Below are positions 61,040-64,000 of a stretch of DNA of 64,000 nucleotides, piece after piece. Source of the DNA: JACCTU01 sp963848525. Its GTDB lineage: Bacteria; Actinomycetota; Thermoleophilia; Gaiellales; Gaiellaceae. Under the pieces are notes generated by a model. The model saw only the letters and a program-made list of their open reading frames with translations. It did no database searches and was not told the DNA's origin. The translations under genes were made by a program, and so were the position numbers. The stretch is from positions 372,001 through 436,000 of the forward strand of contig CAWKDZ010000005.1 of the NCBI GenBank assembly GCA_963848525.1. Reading direction: 5' to 3'. Each line of letters opens with the position of its first letter. Within the stretch, counting starts at the first letter, position 1.

Positions 61040-62388
61040 GTCGCGTACTCGTCCGCGATCGCGAGCACCTCGTCGAGGACGCCGAGGCCCTCGTCGAGCT
61101 CCTCGCGCGTGATCGTCAGCGGCGGCGTGATCAGGACGAAGTTCCAGCGGGTGAAGAGGTAGAGGCCGCGGTCCATCGCCGCCTTGAAGATCCGGATGAT
61201 CGGCGTCGCCGCTTCGCCGCTCGCGTTGAAGGGAACCAGCGGCTCGCGCGTCTCGCGGTTGCGGACGAGCTCGAGCCCGAAGAACAACCCTTTTCCGCGG
61301 ATGTCGCCGATCGACACGTGGCGCTCCGCCAGGCGCGGCAGCTCACGGGCGAGGTACTCGCCGTGCGCCGCGGCGTTCTCGACGATGTCCTCCTCCTGGA
61401 ACGCCTCGATCGAGGCGACTGCGGACGCGCAGGCGAGCACGTGACCGGAGTAGGTCAGCCCGCCGGCGAAGAACTCGCCGCTCACCCAGTCGGAGATCGC
61501 TTTGTTGACGATCATCGCGCCGAGGGGCACATAGCCCGAGTTGATCCCTTTCGCGACGGTGAGGATGTCCGGCACGACGTCCCAGTGCTCGCAGGCGAAC
61601 CACTTGCCGCTGCGCCCGAACCCGGCCATCACCTCGTCGCAGATGAGCACGATTCCGTGCCGGTCGCAGACCTCGCGAATCGACTGCAGGTAGCCGTCGG
61701 GCGGGACGATGACGCCGTTCCCCCCGACGATCGTCTCGAGAATGACCGCGGCGACCGTATGCGCGCCTTCGTATTCGAGGATCTCCTCGAGATGAGGCGC
61801 GCCTGTGCACACGGGGCACGGGTCGGGATGCCCCGCGGGGCAGCGGTACGTGTAGGGGTCGAGCATGCGAACGACTCCAGGCATGGCGGGCTCGGACGGC
61901 CAGCGACGCGGGTCGCCGCTGATCGCGATCGCTCCGGCGGTCGCGCCGTGGTACGAGCGGTAGCGCGAGATCACCTTGTGACGCCCCGTGTACCAGCGCG
62001 CGAGCCGGATCGCGTTCTCGTTCGCCTCCGCACCGCCGTTCGTGAAGAACGACATCGTCAGGTCGCCGGGCGTGATCTCGGCGAGCAGGCGCGCGAGCTC
62101 GGAGCGCTTGTCGTGCGCCATCGGCGGCCCGATCGTCGTCAGCTTGTCCGCCTGCTCCTTGATCGCGGCGACGACCTTCGGGTGCTGGTGGCCGATCGAG
62201 ACGTTGACGAGCTGCGAGGCGAAGTCGAGGTAGCGGTTGCCCTCGTAGTCCCAGAACCAGCAGCCCTCGGCGCCGGCGACCGGCAGCGGGCTGATCTGGT
62301 TCTGCACCGACCAGGAGTGCAGGACGTATTGCTTGTCGAGCTCGGCGATCCGCTGCCCGAGCTCCGCGTCGCTTTCGACGATCGCCAT
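61036..62388 (-). CDS. class III (omega) aminotransferase
   Basis: 450 residues from ATG 62386-62388. PLP-fold motifs: GCWFWDYEGNRYLDFASQLVNVSIGHQHPKVV, SFFTNGGAEANENAIRLARWYTGRHKVISRYRSYHG, LICDEVMAGFGRSGKWFACEHWDVVPDILTVAKGI with the PLP-binding Lys in T-V-A-K-G-I, and GGLTYSGHVLACASA. An insert with paired cysteines (CPAGHPDPCPVC) is unusual. It probably moves amino groups between an omega-amino acid and pyruvate or 2-oxoglutarate. TACGAT lies seven bases before the ATG. Convergent with the HAAS gene. Confidence 0.9.
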   Translation of the reverse strand: MAIVESDAELGQRIAELDKQYVLHSWSVQNQISPLPVAGAEGCWFWDYEGNRYLDFASQLVNVSIGHQHPKVVAAIKEQADKLTTIGPPMAHDKRSELARLLAEITPGDLTMSFFTNGGAEANENAIRLARWYTGRHKVISRYRSYHGATAGAIAISGDPRRWPSEPAMPGVVRMLDPYTYRCPAGHPDPCPVCTGAPHLEEILEYEGAHTVAAVILETIVGGNGVIVPPDGYLQSIREVCDRHGIVLICDEVMAGFGRSGKWFACEHWDVVPDILTVAKGINSGYVPLGAMIVNKAISDWVSGEFFAGGLTYSGHVLACASAVASIEAFQEEDIVENAAAHGEYLARELPRLAERHVSIGDIRGKGLFFGLELVRNRETREPLVPFNASGEAATPIIRIFKAAMDRGLYLFTRWNFVLITPPLTITREELDEGLGVLDEVLAIADEYAT

Positions 62389-62444
62389 AGCCTCGATCGT
62401 ACCGCGGGCTTGAAGCGCCCGTCCCGCTGAGGGACGATCTCGGG

Positions 62445-64000
62445 ATGGTTGTGACGGTCGCACCTCTCCTCCTCGAGCGGGACGAGCTCTTGAGCGCGCT
62501 CGCGACTCGCTCGCGGACGCCGAAGACGGGCGCGGCGGGCTCGTCCTGCTCGCAGGCGAGGCGGGGGCGGGCAAGACCGCGGTCGTGCGCCGCTTCTGCG
62601 ACGAGCACGAGGCGCAGGCCGAAATCTGGTCAGGCGAATGCGAGCCGTTGTTCACGCCGCACCCGCTCGCGCCGTTCCGCGACGTCGCCGCCGACGGCGG
62701 CGTACACGACGTCGTCGCCGCGCTCCTGCCCGACGGCGAAGCGACGCGTCCGCTGATCCTCGTGCTGGAGGACCTCCACTGGGCCGACGAGGCGACACTC
62801 GACGTCGTGCGGCTGCTGTCGGCCAGGGTCGAGCGACGGCGCGTCCTCGTCCTCGCGACCTACCGGGACACCGAGCTCGATCGCACGCACCCACTCCAGA
62901 TCGTGGTGGGCGAGCTCGCGTCGAAGCCCGCCGTGACCCGGCTCCCGGTCGAGCCGCTCTCGGAGGACGCCGTCGCTCTGCTCGCCGAGCCGGCGGGCGT
63001 GGACGCGGCCGAGCTTTACCGGACGACCTCGGGCAACCCGTTCTTCGTCACCGAGGTACTCGCGTCGGGCGGCGCAGCGATTCCGGCAACCGTCCGCGAC
63101 GCCGTGCTCGCGCGCGCCGCTCGGCTCGGCGACGACGCACGCACCGTGCTCGACGCCGTCGCGATCGCGCCGCCGCGCGTCGAGCTCTGGCTGCTCGACG
63201 CGCTCGCCGGGGAGAGCGCCGTCGCCCTCGACGAGTGCCTCGCGTCGGGGATGCTCGTCACGCGCAACGGCGCGGTCGAGTTCCGCCACGAGCTGGCGCG
63301 GATCGCGATCGAAGATTCGCTCGAGCCGCGCCGCCGCGAGGCGTTGCATCGACGCGCGCTCGACGCCCTCGCCGCACCGCCCTTCGGCGCCCGCGATGTC
63401 GCCCGGCTCTCGCACCACGCCGAAGCCGTTGGCGACGCCGACGCGGTCCTCCGCTACGCGTCCGCCGCGGCGAGCCTCGCCACCGCGTCGAGCGCGCATC
63501 GCGAAGCGGCCGCGCAGCTCGCACGGGCGCTGCGCTTCGCCGACGCGCTCTCGCCCGACGTCCGCGCCGACCTGCTCGAGCGCTATTCCGACGCGTGCTA
63601 CATGACCGACCGCTGCGGCGACGCAATCGAGGCGGTCACTCGCGTGCTCGATGTGTACCGCGCCGTCGGCGACCGCTACAAGGAAGGCGAGGCGCTCTCT
63701 CTCCTCTCGCGTCTGCAGATGTGCCCGGGCAGCGTGCGCGAGGCGATGCCCGCCGGTGTGCAGGCGGTCGAGATCCTCGAAGAGTTCCCGCCGGGGCACG
63801 CGCTCGCGCTCGCGTACGCGAACCTCGCCGCGATCAGCATGAACGGCGAGGACGCTGAGGCGACGGCGACCTGGGCGCGTCGCGCCATCGAGCTCGCAGA
63901 GCGCGTCGGCGACACCGACGCGCACGCACACGCGCTCAACTCGCTCGGGACGATGGAGTTCCTGCGCAACGGACTGCCAGGTCGCGCGACGGCCGACCGC
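62445..64000 (+). CDS. AAA/STAND ATPase regulator (LuxR-type architecture), N-terminal part, frameshifted
   Basis: Starts ATG 62445 (VAPLLLERDELLSALA). After a single-base frame change near 62509 it continues GLVLLAGEAGAGKTAVVRRF (Walker A), LILVLEDLHWADEATLDVVRLL (Walker B), TYRDTELDRTHPL, TSGNPFFVTEVLA, and a TPR-like helical array to the window edge. This layout is that of large LuxR-type transcription activators; the DNA-binding domain, if any, lies beyond base 64000. It lacks the cyclase domain of the regulator at 55269-58682. GACGAT lies six bases before the ATG. Confidence 0.8.

Overview
The window is high-GC (about 70%) DNA from an actinobacterium, most likely of the Thermoleophilia (Gaiella/Solirubrobacter side). 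This placement is an inference from base composition, GTG and TTG starts, ATGA/GTGA stop-start overlaps, PdtaS/PdtaR-type signalling, ANTAR proteins, collagen-like exported proteins, cyclase-AAA-LuxR regulators and a palindromic repeat built on GGGGACAGTCCC. No rRNA, tRNA, CRISPR array, integrase or transposase was recognised, so this looks like ordinary chromosome. About a dozen genes, including housekeeping ones (ppc, glnB, tal), carry single-base frame breaks. This fits indel errors in the assembly better than gene decay, and I annotate those genes as intact loci with frameshifts.

Layout. 0-1.1 kb: start of a secreted protein, repeats and a sulfurtransferase. 1.2-7.6 kb: a nitrogen-assimilation operon on the minus strand (glnA, acetyltransferase, glnB-like P-II, amt, ppc) joined by overlapping stops and starts, with a promoter and terminator-like leader before glnA. 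7.6-12.7 kb: membrane-anchored trypsin-like protease, ABC exporter pair, MFS exporter and a collagen-like exported protein. 12.7-16.7 kb: a second glutamine synthetase, also behind a terminator-like leader, then a secreted sugar-dehydrogenase-like protein. 17-25.6 kb: membrane proteins, a PdtaS-type kinase and a PdtaR-type ANTAR regulator, two VOC proteins around a winged-helix regulator, an ABC-F protein, an Asp-box protein and a LuxR response regulator.

25.8-31.7 kb: the most interesting region. It is a tight four-gene operon with a secreted polysaccharide deacetylase-like protein, a PelF-like glycosyltransferase, a 12-helix PelG-like membrane protein and a secreted GH114 (polygalactosaminidase-like) hydrolase. 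This looks like a compact Pel-like galactosamine exopolysaccharide system without recognisable PelD or PelE. 31.7-39.7 kb: the pentose-phosphate block, tkt facing away from rpiB-tal-pgi-gnd-zwf-opcA, with a 164-bp imperfect palindrome between tal and pgi. 39.7-43 kb: two Cys-motif paralogues, a PAS kinase and OmpR regulator, a STAS protein and an ANTAR protein. 43-50 kb: a secreted repeat protein, an amidase and a cytochrome c oxidase operon (ctaC, ctaD, ctaB and a 39-residue membrane peptide). 50-64 kb: a Glu/Pro-rich membrane protein carrying two palindromes inside its coding sequence, a FtsX-type ABC transporter, a cyclase-AAA-LuxR regulator, cupin and small membrane proteins, PadR with its partner, a class III aminotransferase and the start of another AAA-LuxR-type regulator.

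Two themes recur. First, many start codons sit 6-8 bases after a TAnnnT -10 box, which suggests widespread leaderless transcription. Second, both glnA genes have a short hairpin whose 3' arm is also the 5' arm of a terminator hairpin, and two ANTAR-domain proteins (the antiterminator family) are encoded in the same window.
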